Source: Saccharospirillum salsuginis (GTDB lineage Bacteria; Pseudomonadota; Gammaproteobacteria; Pseudomonadales; Natronospirillaceae). Taken from it: a stretch of DNA of 64,000 nucleotides. The DNA is taken from positions 1 through 64,000 of the forward strand of contig NZ_BMXR01000017.1 in the NCBI RefSeq assembly GCF_014651855.1. Reading direction: 5' to 3'. Under the pieces are notes generated by a model. The model ran no database searches, was not told the DNA's origin, and saw only the letters and a list, made by a program, of their open reading frames with translations. The number at the start of each line of letters is the position of its first letter. Within the stretch, counting starts at the first letter, position 1. Below, piece after piece: positions 53,379 to 62,052 of this stretch. Position numbers and translations under genes: made by a program.

Positions 53379-53864
53379 TCAGTCCCGAAAATTCTCATAC
53401 TGCAACGGCAGTTCAATGTCGGATTTCTTCATCAGCGCGATGGCTTCCTGCAGGTCATCCCGCTTCTTGCCGTTGACCCGAACCTTGTCGCCCTGAATGG
53501 AGGCCTGAACCTTCAGCTTGGCATCCTTGATCATCTTGACGATCTTCTTCGCCGTCGGCTGGTCGATGCCTTGTTTGAACGTCATCGTGATTGAAAACGT
53601 CTTACCGCTGTGCACCGGTTCGTCGTCTTTGTCGGCACCCGCGGCGCTGATGCCTTGCTTGACGCAGGCCTTGCTGAACAGGTCCTCCAACTGGCGCACC
53701 TGAAAATCCGATTCCGTCTTCAGGGTGACTTCCAGGCCTTTCTGCTCGATGCTGGCTTCCACGCCGCGAAAATCGAAACGCGTGGACAATTCCCGGTTGG
53801 CGTTATCGACCGCGTGGCGCAGGGCGACTTCATCGATTTCCGAGACGATGTCAAAAGAGGGCAT
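53379..53864 (-). CDS. yajQ: YajQ-family nucleotide-binding protein
   Basis: The 161-residue protein shows the YajQ layout of two ferredoxin-like domains: MPSFDIVSEIDEVALRHAVD, STRFDFRGVEA, SITMTFKQGID and KLKVQASIQGDKVRVNGKKR, ending in DIELPLQYENFRD. Members bind c-di-GMP or other nucleotides and some regulate transcription. The ATG at 53864 is the family start. Single gene. Confidence 0.95.
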   Translation of the reverse strand: MPSFDIVSEIDEVALRHAVDNANRELSTRFDFRGVEASIEQKGLEVTLKTESDFQVRQLEDLFSKACVKQGISAAGADKDDEPVHSGKTFSITMTFKQGIDQPTAKKIVKMIKDAKLKVQASIQGDKVRVNGKKRDDLQEAIALMKKSDIELPLQYENFRD

Positions 53865-53915
53865 GATTCGGCTCCAAAGCAAGGGTTAACGGGGCGGCAG
53901 TATACCACGACACCG

Positions 53916-54293
53916 TCATTCGAACGCCAACCGCGCCAACTCGTTCTGGTTGCGCAGCGCATCGTCCCGGTTCGCGAACAACTGAATCGCCGCCGGCGTG
54001 ATCAGCATCGCCTTATCGTCCATCAAGCCGATGTAGCCCGCCCGATGCTCCCGAACAAAGTGCCCGTCTTCGCGTACCAGAGCGTGATCGCCGGTCAGCT
54101 CCGCCAGGGTGATCAAGCCGTTCCCCAGCGGATCGTCCGGGCTGTCGGCATCCCGGTACAGCGCCATCGCCTCCTCCGTCAGCACCAGCACCGGGCCGCC
54201 GCGCAGCTGCAGGCGCTCCGCCGGGGTGCCGTTGGCCAAAGGCTCGGCCTGGATGGATTCTATGATGTCGGACGTGCCGTAGAACATTTGCAT
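53916..54293 (-). CDS. Hypothetical protein, 125 residues
   Basis: A frame of 125 codons from 54293 (or 54287) encodes a soluble, mildly acidic protein with segments such as RLQLRGGPVLVLTEEAMALY and ALVREDGHFVREHRAGYIGL. No family is recognised and no strong ribosome-binding site is seen. Codon usage resembles neighbouring genes, so it is probably real. A CCCTCTCC/GGAGAGGG stem-loop (54314-54334) lies just upstream. Confidence 0.55.
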   Translation of the reverse strand: MQMFYGTSDIIESIQAEPLANGTPAERLQLRGGPVLVLTEEAMALYRDADSPDDPLGNGLITLAELTGDHALVREDGHFVREHRAGYIGLMDDKAMLITPAAIQLFANRDDALRNQNELARLAFE

Positions 54294-54391
54294 GGTGGTT
54301 TGACCCTCTTCAGCCCTCTCCCAACAGGAGAGGGGCTTAAATTCCGTGCAACATGATAGTCTAGGGGGCACATTCAAAACACCACCTGTCC

Positions 54392-54763
54392 ATGGCCAAA
54401 CTCCTTTTCCGCCTCAACGGCGTCACCGACGAAGAAGCCGATGACGTCCGGCAACTGCTCGACGACCACGACCTCGAGTACTACGAAACCAGCGCCGGCC
54501 GCTGGGGCTTCTCCGTCGCCGCCATCTGGCTGGTCGACAACGACGACTTTCCCGCCGCCCGCGATCTGCTGGACGATTACCAGGCCGAACGCCGGGAGCG
54601 GGTTCGCGGCGATTACGATCGTGCGCAAAAAGAAGGTCGGGCGGAAACCCTCTGGCAGCGCTGGCGGGAAGATCCGGTGACCCTGATTCTGGTGTTGGTC
54701 GGGTTGGGGGTGGTGATCGGGTTGTCTACGGTGCCGTTTTTTAAATTTATGGGGTGGGTTTGA
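54392..54763 (+). CDS. DUF6164-family small membrane-anchored protein
   Basis: The 123-residue protein has a soluble N-terminal domain (AKLLFRLNGVTDEEADDVRQ, then SAGRWGFSVAAIWLVDNDDF) similar to a ferredoxin-like fold. A C-terminal membrane helix follows (VTLILVLVGLGVVIGLSTV). This matches DUF6164 proteins of gammaproteobacteria. The role is unknown. It is followed by a 489-bp gap holding palindromic repeats and element H. Confidence 0.8.
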   Translation: MAKLLFRLNGVTDEEADDVRQLLDDHDLEYYETSAGRWGFSVAAIWLVDNDDFPAARDLLDDYQAERRERVRGDYDRAQKEGRAETLWQRWREDPVTLILVLVGLGVVIGLSTVPFFKFMGWV

Positions 54764-54767
54764 CTGT

Positions 54768-54950
54768 GTTGGATTACGCCGCTTCGCGGCTACCGAAGCG
54801 TCGGACCGATCCAACCTACGGTTGAAAGTGTGGCTGAGCTTGTAGGGTGGGCATTGCCCACCATTGTGGGTGATTTAGCCGTCCATTGAGACCGTTGTCG
54901 GTGGTTGGGACGGTGGCTCGTAATTCTTCCTTGGTGGGCGGTGCCCACCC
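54768..54950. repeat. Cluster of GTTGGATTA and GGTGGGC palindromes
   Basis: A long GTTGGATTACGCCGC... GATCCAAC stem at 54768-54815 is followed by GGTGGGCATTGCCCACC at 54846-54862 and GGTGGGCGGTGCCCACC at 54934-54950. It has the same order and spacing as the clusters at 16.7 and 44.6 kb. Element H begins 37 nt later. Confidence 0.8.
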
Positions 54951-54987
54951 TACGAGTCTACGGTTGAATTTGTGGCTGAGCAGACCA

Positions 54988-55100
54988 GGGAAGGGTGCCG
55001 GGGGCTCCCAGGCGGGGATGTCCGCAGCATGGATGCTGCGGTCAAGCCCCCATGGATGGGTTCATGGCGACCCCGACTGGGAGTCCCCGGCACCCTTCCC
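54988..55100 (+). repeat. 113-bp variable-arm element, copy H
   Basis: This copy is exactly 113 bp, with 30-nt arms (54988-55017 and 55071-55100, two mismatches) around a 53-nt core. It shows the cleanest core: ATGTC, CCGCAGCATGGATGCTGCGG, TCAAG, CCCCCATGGATGGG and TTCATGGCGA. It lies upstream of the Bat operon. Confidence 0.9.
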
Positions 55101-55252
55101 GGGTTCCCGGCACCCAAACATACCCAGCAATAACCAACCCAACCTATGTAAAGTAACCGTAGAGACGCCGAACAACCGGCCGCCAGGGTTTGACCCCAAA
55201 CCCCACAGCCATAAAATCCCAACGACCCAGGCTGTGCAACTCAGGGAGACCC

Positions 55253-56209
55253 ATGGACGCCACCCATCCCGTCATTCAACTGAAAGACGCTCTGCAACAC
55301 CGCATACTCGGCCAGCCCGAACTGGTTGAATCCCTCTTGTTGGCGCTCCTCGCCGACGGCCATTTGCTCGTCGAAGGCGCCCCCGGTCTCGCCAAAACCA
55401 CTGCCATCAAAGCCCTGGCCGCCGGCCTCCAGGGCGACTTCAGCCGCATCCAGTTCACACCCGACCTCATGCCGTCGGACGTCACCGGCTCCGACATCTA
55501 CCGCGCCGATGAACACCGCTTCGAATTCCAGCCCGGGCCCATCTTCGCCAACCTCGTCCTCGCCGACGAAATCAACCGAGCCCCGGCCAAGGTCCAGTCC
55601 GCACTGCTCGAAGCCATGTCCGAACGTCAGGTCTCCGTGGGTGGCCACACCTACCCGCTGCGCCAACCCTTCCTGGTCATGGCCACCCAAAACCCGGTCG
55701 AGCACGAAGGCACCTACCCGCTGCCCGAAGCCCAACTCGACCGCTTCCTGATGAAGGTCAACATCGACTACCCCGACGTGCGTACCGAACGCCAGGTGCT
55801 CGAACTGGCGCGCCAGGAAGAAGCTCATCACCCGGTCGAACTGCCCCGGCTCGACCCGGACCAGATTCTGCAGGCGCGAGAAGCGCTGAACGACATCCAC
55901 GTCGCCGAAGCCGTCAGCGACTACATCATCCACCTGGTCGACGCCACGCGCCGGCCCGAGCGCTACAGCGAGGCACTGACCGGTCTAATCGACTTCGGCG
56001 CCTCGCCGCGCGGCACCATCGCGCTCGACCGCTGTGCCCGGGCCCTGGCCTGGTTCGATGGCCAGAGCTATGTCACCCCCGAGCACGTCCAGCGCATCGC
56101 CCCGCGCGTGCTGGCGCACCGGCTGGTGCTCAGCCTCAGTGGCCAGGCTGCCGGCTGGACCGGTGCCAGCCTGGTGGACGCCCTGCTGGAGAGCGTGGCG
56201 GTCGGCTGA
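55253..56209 (+). CDS. MoxR-family AAA+ ATPase
   Basis: The 318-residue ATPase has Walker A VEGAPGLAKTT, Walker B LADEINRAP followed by KVQSALLEAMSE, and sensor 1 MATQNP. MoxR proteins act with von Willebrand (VWA) proteins in envelope or metal-cofactor maturation. The start at 55253 follows AGGGAGAC. It is the first gene of a six-gene operon with DUF58, DUF4381, two VWA proteins and BatD. Confidence 0.95.
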   Translation: MDATHPVIQLKDALQHRILGQPELVESLLLALLADGHLLVEGAPGLAKTTAIKALAAGLQGDFSRIQFTPDLMPSDVTGSDIYRADEHRFEFQPGPIFANLVLADEINRAPAKVQSALLEAMSERQVSVGGHTYPLRQPFLVMATQNPVEHEGTYPLPEAQLDRFLMKVNIDYPDVRTERQVLELARQEEAHHPVELPRLDPDQILQAREALNDIHVAEAVSDYIIHLVDATRRPERYSEALTGLIDFGASPRGTIALDRCARALAWFDGQSYVTPEHVQRIAPRVLAHRLVLSLSGQAAGWTGASLVDALLESVAVG

Positions 56210-56210
56210 T

Positions 56211-57134
56211 ATGACACACCCGGCGGATCACTTCACCCTGAGCGGCACCGAGGTCGCCCTCGACGACTTGCTGGCGCTGCGCTACCTCGCCCAGGATCCG
56301 GATCGCATGCCGCACCGGAAAGCCCAGGGACAGCGTCTTGGCGAACAACGCTCGGCCTTTCGCGGCCAGGGCCGGGAATTTGCCGAGCTGCGCCGCTACC
56401 AGCCCGGCGACGACGTACGCCGCATCGACTGGCACGTCACCGCGCGCAAACAATACCCCTACGTCCAGGTCATGGAGGAAGACCGCCAGACGCCGCAACT
56501 GATCTGGCTCGACCTGAGTGAGAGTCTCTACTTCGGCAGCCGGCGCCTGTTCAAATCGGTGCTGGCCTGTCATTGGGCGGCTTTCATCGCTTGGCGACTG
56601 GTCGAGCGCAAGCTCCCGACCGTCGGCCTGGTCACCGGCGCCGGGAATCCATTGCCGTTGACACTGCGCCGTCCGGCCGACGTCGCGCAGTTCTGCCAGC
56701 AGTTGGTGACCGCTCACCAACAGCTGGCGCGGTCCTATCGCGAACGACTGCCCAAACCCGAGCCCGCGCGGCTCTGGCCGCACCTGCGGCAACACCCCAC
56801 GGTCTGGATGGTGTCCGATCTGGACCACTGGCAACCGAGCGAACTGGACTCGGTGCTGCCACCGGGCCGCATTCAACAGCTGATGCTGCTGCAACCCGTC
56901 GATGCGCTGGAAAGCGACCTGCCCGACGCGGGCACACTCGACATCCAGTCCGGCGACCGACTGGCGCGGCTGAACACCGCATCGCCCCGGGTACGCGCGG
57001 CCCATCACCGTCGTTTTGAACAGCGTCAACAGGCCTGGCACGACTGGACGGCACAGCGTGGAGCCCGTTTCCTGCCGTCGCTCAGCCAGACATTCGATTG
57101 GTCGGAGGTCCGTCGATGGCCGTTGCACTTGTGA
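56211..57134 (+). CDS. DUF58-domain protein of the MoxR/Bat operon
   Basis: The 307-residue cytoplasmic protein contains the DUF58 signature YQPGDDVRRIDWHVTARK near residues 63-80 and a VWA-like strand (LIWLDLSESLYFG). It lies 1 nt after the MoxR stop. DUF58 proteins accompany MoxR and VWA partners; the molecular role is unknown. Its 3' end overlaps the DUF4381 gene by 19 nt. Confidence 0.93.
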   Translation: MTHPADHFTLSGTEVALDDLLALRYLAQDPDRMPHRKAQGQRLGEQRSAFRGQGREFAELRRYQPGDDVRRIDWHVTARKQYPYVQVMEEDRQTPQLIWLDLSESLYFGSRRLFKSVLACHWAAFIAWRLVERKLPTVGLVTGAGNPLPLTLRRPADVAQFCQQLVTAHQQLARSYRERLPKPEPARLWPHLRQHPTVWMVSDLDHWQPSELDSVLPPGRIQQLMLLQPVDALESDLPDAGTLDIQSGDRLARLNTASPRVRAAHHRRFEQRQQAWHDWTAQRGARFLPSLSQTFDWSEVRRWPLHL

Positions 57135-57574
57135 CGACAGCGACCGCCAACCCGGCCCTGCAAGGCCTGATCGAGAGCCTGGCGCCGAACACCCCGCCCG
57201 CGCCGCCGTCACCCTGGCCGCCGGCCCCGATGGTCTGGATCGGGCTGGCGGTACTGGCCGTTCTGATCGCCCTGGCGGTCGCCCGGGTCTGGAAAACCCG
57301 CGAGCGACGCCGCTACCTGGGTGCCCTGCGCCGATTGCAACGGCAGAGTGACAGCGAACGCTTACTCAGGCTCCATCGCCTGTTGCGCAACGCCAGCGCG
57401 CATCAGGACCCGGCCCGCAAGAGCCTGTCGGACGCCGATTTCGCCCGCCTGGTGGCGGACAGCCTCAACCAATCCGAGCCGCCGGCCTGGGTGAACGCTC
57501 ACTACCGGCCCGAACCCACGCCCGACGTCGACTGGCGTCAGGCCCGCCGACTGGTGCGGAGGTGGTGCGCATGA
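57116..57574 (+). CDS. DUF4381-domain protein
   Basis: The 152-residue protein has a Pro-rich periplasmic start, a single membrane helix (MVWIGLAVLAVLIALAVARV) and a helical cytoplasmic domain (SLSDADFARLVADSLNQSEP). It matches DUF4381, usually placed between DUF58 and VWA genes, as here. GGAGGTCCGTCG precedes the ATG. It overlaps the gene before it and shares an ATGA overlap with the VWA gene after it. Confidence 0.88.
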   Translation: MAVALVTTATANPALQGLIESLAPNTPPAPPSPWPPAPMVWIGLAVLAVLIALAVARVWKTRERRRYLGALRRLQRQSDSERLLRLHRLLRNASAHQDPARKSLSDADFARLVADSLNQSEPPAWVNAHYRPEPTPDVDWRQARRLVRRWCA

Positions 57575-58533
57575 GTCTGGCCTGGCCCTGGATCTTTGTA
57601 CTGTTGCCGCTGCCCTGGCTAATCTGGCGCTTTGCGCCCGGCACCAGCCGGCGAGACCCACTCGAACACCCCTATCTGGCCAGTTGGGTCCAGCGGGAAG
57701 GGCGTGCGCCGGCCTCCTCCGGCCGCCAACGCGGCGTCTGGCTCTGGCTGGTCTGGGCCCTGCTGCTGGTGGCGCTGGCGCGGCCACAAACGGTCGGCGA
57801 GCCGATCATGCCGGAACAGCCCGGTCGCAGCCTGATGCTGGTGGTCGATATGTCGCGTTCCATGCTGGAAGAGGACATGACCTGGCAGGGCCGCTACATC
57901 ACCCGGTACCAGGCGGTGCAAAACGTCGTCGGGGATTTCGTGCGCCAGCGACAGGGCGACGCCCTCGGTCTGGTGGTGTTCGGTGATTTCGCCGACATTC
58001 AGGCGCCGCTGACGCCGGACATCGAGGCCGTGCGCGAACTGCTGCTCGACCTGATACCGGGCATGGCCGGCAACGGCACCGCCATCGGCGACGGCCTGGG
58101 CCTGGCGGTCAAACGGTTGCGCGATGTCTCGGTACCGGACAAGGTCATCGTCCTGCTCTCGGACGGTGAAAACAACGCCGGCCGGCTCACCCCGGCAGAG
58201 GCGGCCAAGGCCGCGGCCGCCAGCGATATCCGCGTCCACGCCATCGGGTTTGGCGGCGAACCGCGCATCGGCCTGTTCGGCACGCGCAGCGGCGATGGCG
58301 TGGACGAGCGCGCCCTGCGGAACCTGGCCGAGCAGACCGGCGGCCAGTATTTCCGGGCCCGCAGCACGGACGAACTGGAAGCCGTTTACGAGCGGATCGA
58401 CGAACTCGAACCCAGCGCCCTGGACGGGCCGGAACACCGTCTGGCGCGGGAATGGTTCTGGGTGCCCACGGCTCTGGCGCTCGGGTTGCTGGCGCTGGGC
58501 CGCCTCTGGCCGGGCCGGGAGGTTGCGGCATGA
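57571..58533 (+). CDS. VWA-domain protein (BatA-like)
   Basis: The 320-residue protein has an N-terminal membrane-helix pair, then a VWA domain with an intact MIDAS: DMSRSM (DxSxS), GTAIGDGLG (Thr) and LLSDGENN (Asp). A C-terminal helix follows (LALGLLALGRLW). The ATG at 57571 is used with GGAGG 8 nt upstream. It is coupled on both sides by ATGA overlaps. BatA-type proteins support aerotolerance and cell-envelope stress responses in Bacteroides and others. Confidence 0.93.
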   Translation: MSLAWPWIFVLLPLPWLIWRFAPGTSRRDPLEHPYLASWVQREGRAPASSGRQRGVWLWLVWALLLVALARPQTVGEPIMPEQPGRSLMLVVDMSRSMLEEDMTWQGRYITRYQAVQNVVGDFVRQRQGDALGLVVFGDFADIQAPLTPDIEAVRELLLDLIPGMAGNGTAIGDGLGLAVKRLRDVSVPDKVIVLLSDGENNAGRLTPAEAAKAAAASDIRVHAIGFGGEPRIGLFGTRSGDGVDERALRNLAEQTGGQYFRARSTDELEAVYERIDELEPSALDGPEHRLAREWFWVPTALALGLLALGRLWPGREVAA

Positions 58534-60260
58534 TCTGGACCCGTCCCTGGCTGTTACTGCTGTTGGTGCCCTGGTTGTTGTTTATGGCCTGGCAATGGCG
58601 CCGGGCCCGATCGGCCGGCCGCTGGTCTCAGGTGATGGACCCGCAACTGCTGTCCGCCCTCGGGTATCGGGCCGGGCAACAGCGCCAGCCCGGGCTCAGC
58701 CTCGCCCTGGGTCTGGCCGGGGTTCTGCTGATCGTGGCGCTGGCCGGTCCGGCCCGGTCCCTGGCCGGAGGCACGGCACTCAGTCAGGGCAGCCTGGTGG
58801 TCGTGCTCGACAACAGTCTGTCGATGGCGGTGGAAGACCTGTCGCCTTCGCGTCTGGTCCGGGCACGACGTACCGCGCTCGACTGGGCCGGCTCCAGTTT
58901 GTTTCAGCGCACCGCCGTCATCGCCTATTCCGGCACCGCCCACTGGCTGACACCGTTCACGCGCGACGTCGAGACCCTGCAACTGCAACTGAACCAGCTC
59001 GACCCCTACCTGATGCCGCAATACGGTAACCGGCCCGATCGGGCATTCGCCCGGGTGCGCGAGAAGCTTGCTGAATGGCCGGAGCAGCGCGTACATCTGT
59101 TGTGGCTGACGGACGATGCCAGTCCGGAACGCCTCGGCGACATCCAGACCAACCTGACCCAGAACGGCCAGGTCTGGATCATGCCGTTCGGCACCGAGGC
59201 CGGCGGGCCGATACCGCTGCCGAACAACCAGGGCTTCCTGAACGACGGCAGTCAGATGGTCGTGCCCCGGCTCGAGCGCGCCGAGTTCAGTCAGGCCGCC
59301 GAACAACTGGGCGCGCGTGTGCTGGCGCCGGGGCAGCAACCCCAGGCCGCCTGGCTGGGAACCGCCGGGCGCGAGGCCAGCGAAGAGCGTGCCGTGCGCG
59401 AATTCGGCTATTGGTTGCTGATCCCGGCATTGATGCTGTTGCTGCCCTGGTACCGGCGTGGTCTGGTTTATGCGCTACCGGCGATGGTATTGCTGCAACC
59501 CCCGGCGGCCGAAGCGGCGCAATGGACCGATTGGTTGTTGAAGAACCGGGAGCAACGGGCCTGGCAGGCCTTGAACGAAGGCGAGCACGAACAAGCCGAA
59601 GCCCTGAGCCGGCGCCCGGCGATCGACGCGTCCGCCGCCTTCCGGCAGGGCGACTACGACGAGGCGATCGATCATTGGGCCGAACTCGATACCCCGGCCG
59701 CGCATTTCAACCGGGGCAACGCCCTGGTGCGTCAGGGCGAACTGGAACCCGCGCTCGAAGCCTACCAGCGAGCCATCGACCTGGGGCACGAAGCGGCGCG
59801 GGAGAACCATCGCAAGGTGAAAGACTTTCTGGAGCGTCAGCAACAGGGGTCCGGGAATCAGCAAAATTCGGAGCAGCAGCCGTCCGACTCCGACAGCGAG
59901 GGTCAGTCCGGCCAGGACAACCCGCAATCCGGTGATGAATCGAACCAACCTTCGCAATCCGAATCCGAATCGAACCAGCCCGAAAGTTCGCCGTCGGACA
60001 GCGACCCCCGGTCGAGCAACGAATCACAATCGCAACAGGCCGACGACGCCCAACAGGCCGAGGAACCCGGCGATGGCGAGCCGCAACCGGGCCAGCAACA
60101 GGCCGACTCCGCCGAGCGTCTGCGTCAACAGGCGGTCGAGCAGTTGCTGAATCAGGTGCCCAGTGCGCCGGAGAGCATCCTGCGGCACAAATTCCAATAT
60201 CAGTATGAAAAAGACCCTGAACGACAGGGCTCGAACGAACAGGAAACCCCGACATGGTAA
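58530..60260 (+). CDS. VWA-TPR fusion protein (BatB/BatC-like)
   Basis: The 576-residue protein carries an N-terminal helix pair, a VWA domain with a partly altered MIDAS (LDNSLSM and WLTDDASPERL), a membrane-helix pair near 320-350, a TPR segment (AHFNRGNALVRQGELEPALE) and a long low-complexity Gln/Ser/Asp/Glu tail (about 450-540). BatB and BatC are separate in Bacteroides; they are fused here, as in many gammaproteobacteria. Its stop overlaps the BatD gene by 7 nt. Confidence 0.92.
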   Translation: MIWTRPWLLLLLVPWLLFMAWQWRRARSAGRWSQVMDPQLLSALGYRAGQQRQPGLSLALGLAGVLLIVALAGPARSLAGGTALSQGSLVVVLDNSLSMAVEDLSPSRLVRARRTALDWAGSSLFQRTAVIAYSGTAHWLTPFTRDVETLQLQLNQLDPYLMPQYGNRPDRAFARVREKLAEWPEQRVHLLWLTDDASPERLGDIQTNLTQNGQVWIMPFGTEAGGPIPLPNNQGFLNDGSQMVVPRLERAEFSQAAEQLGARVLAPGQQPQAAWLGTAGREASEERAVREFGYWLLIPALMLLLPWYRRGLVYALPAMVLLQPPAAEAAQWTDWLLKNREQRAWQALNEGEHEQAEALSRRPAIDASAAFRQGDYDEAIDHWAELDTPAAHFNRGNALVRQGELEPALEAYQRAIDLGHEAARENHRKVKDFLERQQQGSGNQQNSEQQPSDSDSEGQSGQDNPQSGDESNQPSQSESESNQPESSPSDSDPRSSNESQSQQADDAQQAEEPGDGEPQPGQQQADSAERLRQQAVEQLLNQVPSAPESILRHKFQYQYEKDPERQGSNEQETPTW

Positions 60261-61870
60261 GGCGATGGCTGCTCATTCTGGCGATGCTCGCCCTGGCCCC
60301 GCTGGGCCGGGCGGACGTGACCGCCAGCGTGGATCGAACCACTCTCTACAGCGATGAAAACCTGTTGTTGACCATCCGTGCCGATTATCCGGAGGCCGAA
60401 GAGCCGCTGGACCTGACTGCGCTCAGCACCCTGTTCGAGATCGAGCAGCAGACCCAGTCGACCCAGAGCCGCTACAGCACCAGTGCCGGTCGGGAGCGCT
60501 GGCGCGAGTGGCGGTTGTGGCTGCGGCCCAAGCAGACCGGCACCCTGGCTATACCCAACTTCAAGCTCGGTGACGAGCGCACCGAACCGATTTTTGTGCA
60601 GGTGCGCGACGCCGCCAACCGCCAGGACGGTCTGCCGGAAGACGCCGTGATACTGGAAGCCGAATTGAGCGACGAGAGCCCCTATGTCGGCCAGCCTGTC
60701 ATCCTGACCATCCGCCTGAAATACCAGGTCCGCCTGCAGGGCACGTTTGACTCGCTGGAACTGGACGCCTTCGAGGCCGAGCAACTGGACGAATCCAGTT
60801 CGGTGGTTCGCGAAAATGGGCAGCAATACAACCAGTATCGGCTGGTCTATCGGCTCACTTCGGAACAGGCCGGCGTGGTGTCGATCCCCGAGATCCGTTT
60901 CAGCGGCCAGTACCAGTCCGGCCAGTTCAATTCGGCCCGACGCATCACCCGGACCCATCGCGGTCTCGACCTTCAGGTTCGGCCCATTCCGGACAACTAC
61001 CCCGGTGACGCCTTCTGGTTGCCCGCCGAATCGGTCAGCCTGCACGACAACCTGTCCTCGACCCTGGAACTGACCGCCAACGAACACCTGAACTGGGTGG
61101 TCACCACCCGCGTCAACGGCCTGCCCGCCACCCGCCTGCCGAACCCGATCGCCGATCTGGACGGGGACGACTTCCGGCTGTACCGCAACGAGCCGGAATT
61201 CGAAGAGGGCGACCCGCTGGGCCGTCGCCGCGACATGGCGGCTCTGGTGTTCACCGAACCCGGCACCTACACCCTGCCGGCGGTTCGGGTGCCCTGGTGG
61301 AACCTGCGTACGGACCAACTGGCCTGGGCCGAAATACCGGCGCGGACCGTGACGGTAATCGCCGGCGCACAAACGACGATAACCCCGACTCTGTCCGAAC
61401 CGGCCGGCACAACGGCCACCGAACCCGCGCCGGCTTCGGCCGGTGTCTGGCCCTGGGTCAGCCTGTCGCTCGGCATCGGCTGGGTCGCGACCGCGTTGGT
61501 GTGGATTGCCTCGCTGCGGCGCACTCCGACCCACCGTCCGGCACCGGTAACCCAATCGGAACCAACCCGACAGACCGACTGGGCCAACCTGAAATCCCTG
61601 GCCCGGACGGGGCAACCCTCGGCGTTTTACACCGCCCTGACCACGGCCCTGAACCGTCGGCACCATATCCATCTCGACCGGCTCAAGCCCGACCTCGACG
61701 AGCGGGCCCGACACTGCCTGGACCAGCTCGAAACCAGTCTCTACAGCGTCGAAGCGGGGGAACCACCGGAGACCGCAGACCTGGTCAACCTGGTCGATGC
61801 GCTGGAACGTGCGCTCAAGCGGGGGAACACAAAAACGGGGTCCGACCCGACCCGGCTTTACCCGGACTGA
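60254..61870 (+). CDS. batD: BatD-family protein
   Basis: The 538-residue protein has a signal peptide (residues 1-20, after GRA), repeated Ig-like domains starting with DVTASVDRTTLYSDENLLLT and YVGQPVILTIRLKYQV, a membrane helix (about 395-415: VSLSLGIGWVATALVWIA) and a short cytoplasmic tail. This is the BatD layout, with its large periplasmic part. It ends the MoxR/Bat operon. The operon probably forms a membrane complex that copes with envelope or oxidative stress; the target is unknown. Confidence 0.9.
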   Translation: MVRRWLLILAMLALAPLGRADVTASVDRTTLYSDENLLLTIRADYPEAEEPLDLTALSTLFEIEQQTQSTQSRYSTSAGRERWREWRLWLRPKQTGTLAIPNFKLGDERTEPIFVQVRDAANRQDGLPEDAVILEAELSDESPYVGQPVILTIRLKYQVRLQGTFDSLELDAFEAEQLDESSSVVRENGQQYNQYRLVYRLTSEQAGVVSIPEIRFSGQYQSGQFNSARRITRTHRGLDLQVRPIPDNYPGDAFWLPAESVSLHDNLSSTLELTANEHLNWVVTTRVNGLPATRLPNPIADLDGDDFRLYRNEPEFEEGDPLGRRRDMAALVFTEPGTYTLPAVRVPWWNLRTDQLAWAEIPARTVTVIAGAQTTITPTLSEPAGTTATEPAPASAGVWPWVSLSLGIGWVATALVWIASLRRTPTHRPAPVTQSEPTRQTDWANLKSLARTGQPSAFYTALTTALNRRHHIHLDRLKPDLDERARHCLDQLETSLYSVEAGEPPETADLVNLVDALERALKRGNTKTGSDPTRLYPD

Positions 61871-62052
61871 CCACCGGTCACGCCGGTCTGTGACGGCCCT
61901 CAAAGCATGCGCGGCGCAATACGCTACACTGGTCCTGATCCCAACCGGGGTCTGACCCGTACCCTGAAGGAGAAGGGGCGTTTTCCCTTCGCAGCGATTG
62001 GAGTTGGTTGTTTGAGATCGGACACCTCGTATGGATTGCCCCGAGGGATGTC

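Noticed and set aside
6964..55100. Interpreting the variable-arm elements as integron attC sites
   Set aside because: attC sites conserve the ends (core and inverse-core sites) and vary in the middle. Here the ends vary and the centre is constant, no integrase gene is present, and genes are not arranged as single-gene cassettes.
6964..55100. Interpreting the variable 30-nt arms as CRISPR spacers
   Set aside because: The copies are dispersed singly between genes, each arm appears twice in inverted form, and there is no array, leader or cas gene.
6964..55100. Treating the elements as plain rho-independent terminators
   Set aside because: Copies E and G lie between divergent genes, no T run follows the arms, and the 53-nt two-hairpin core is conserved beyond what termination needs.
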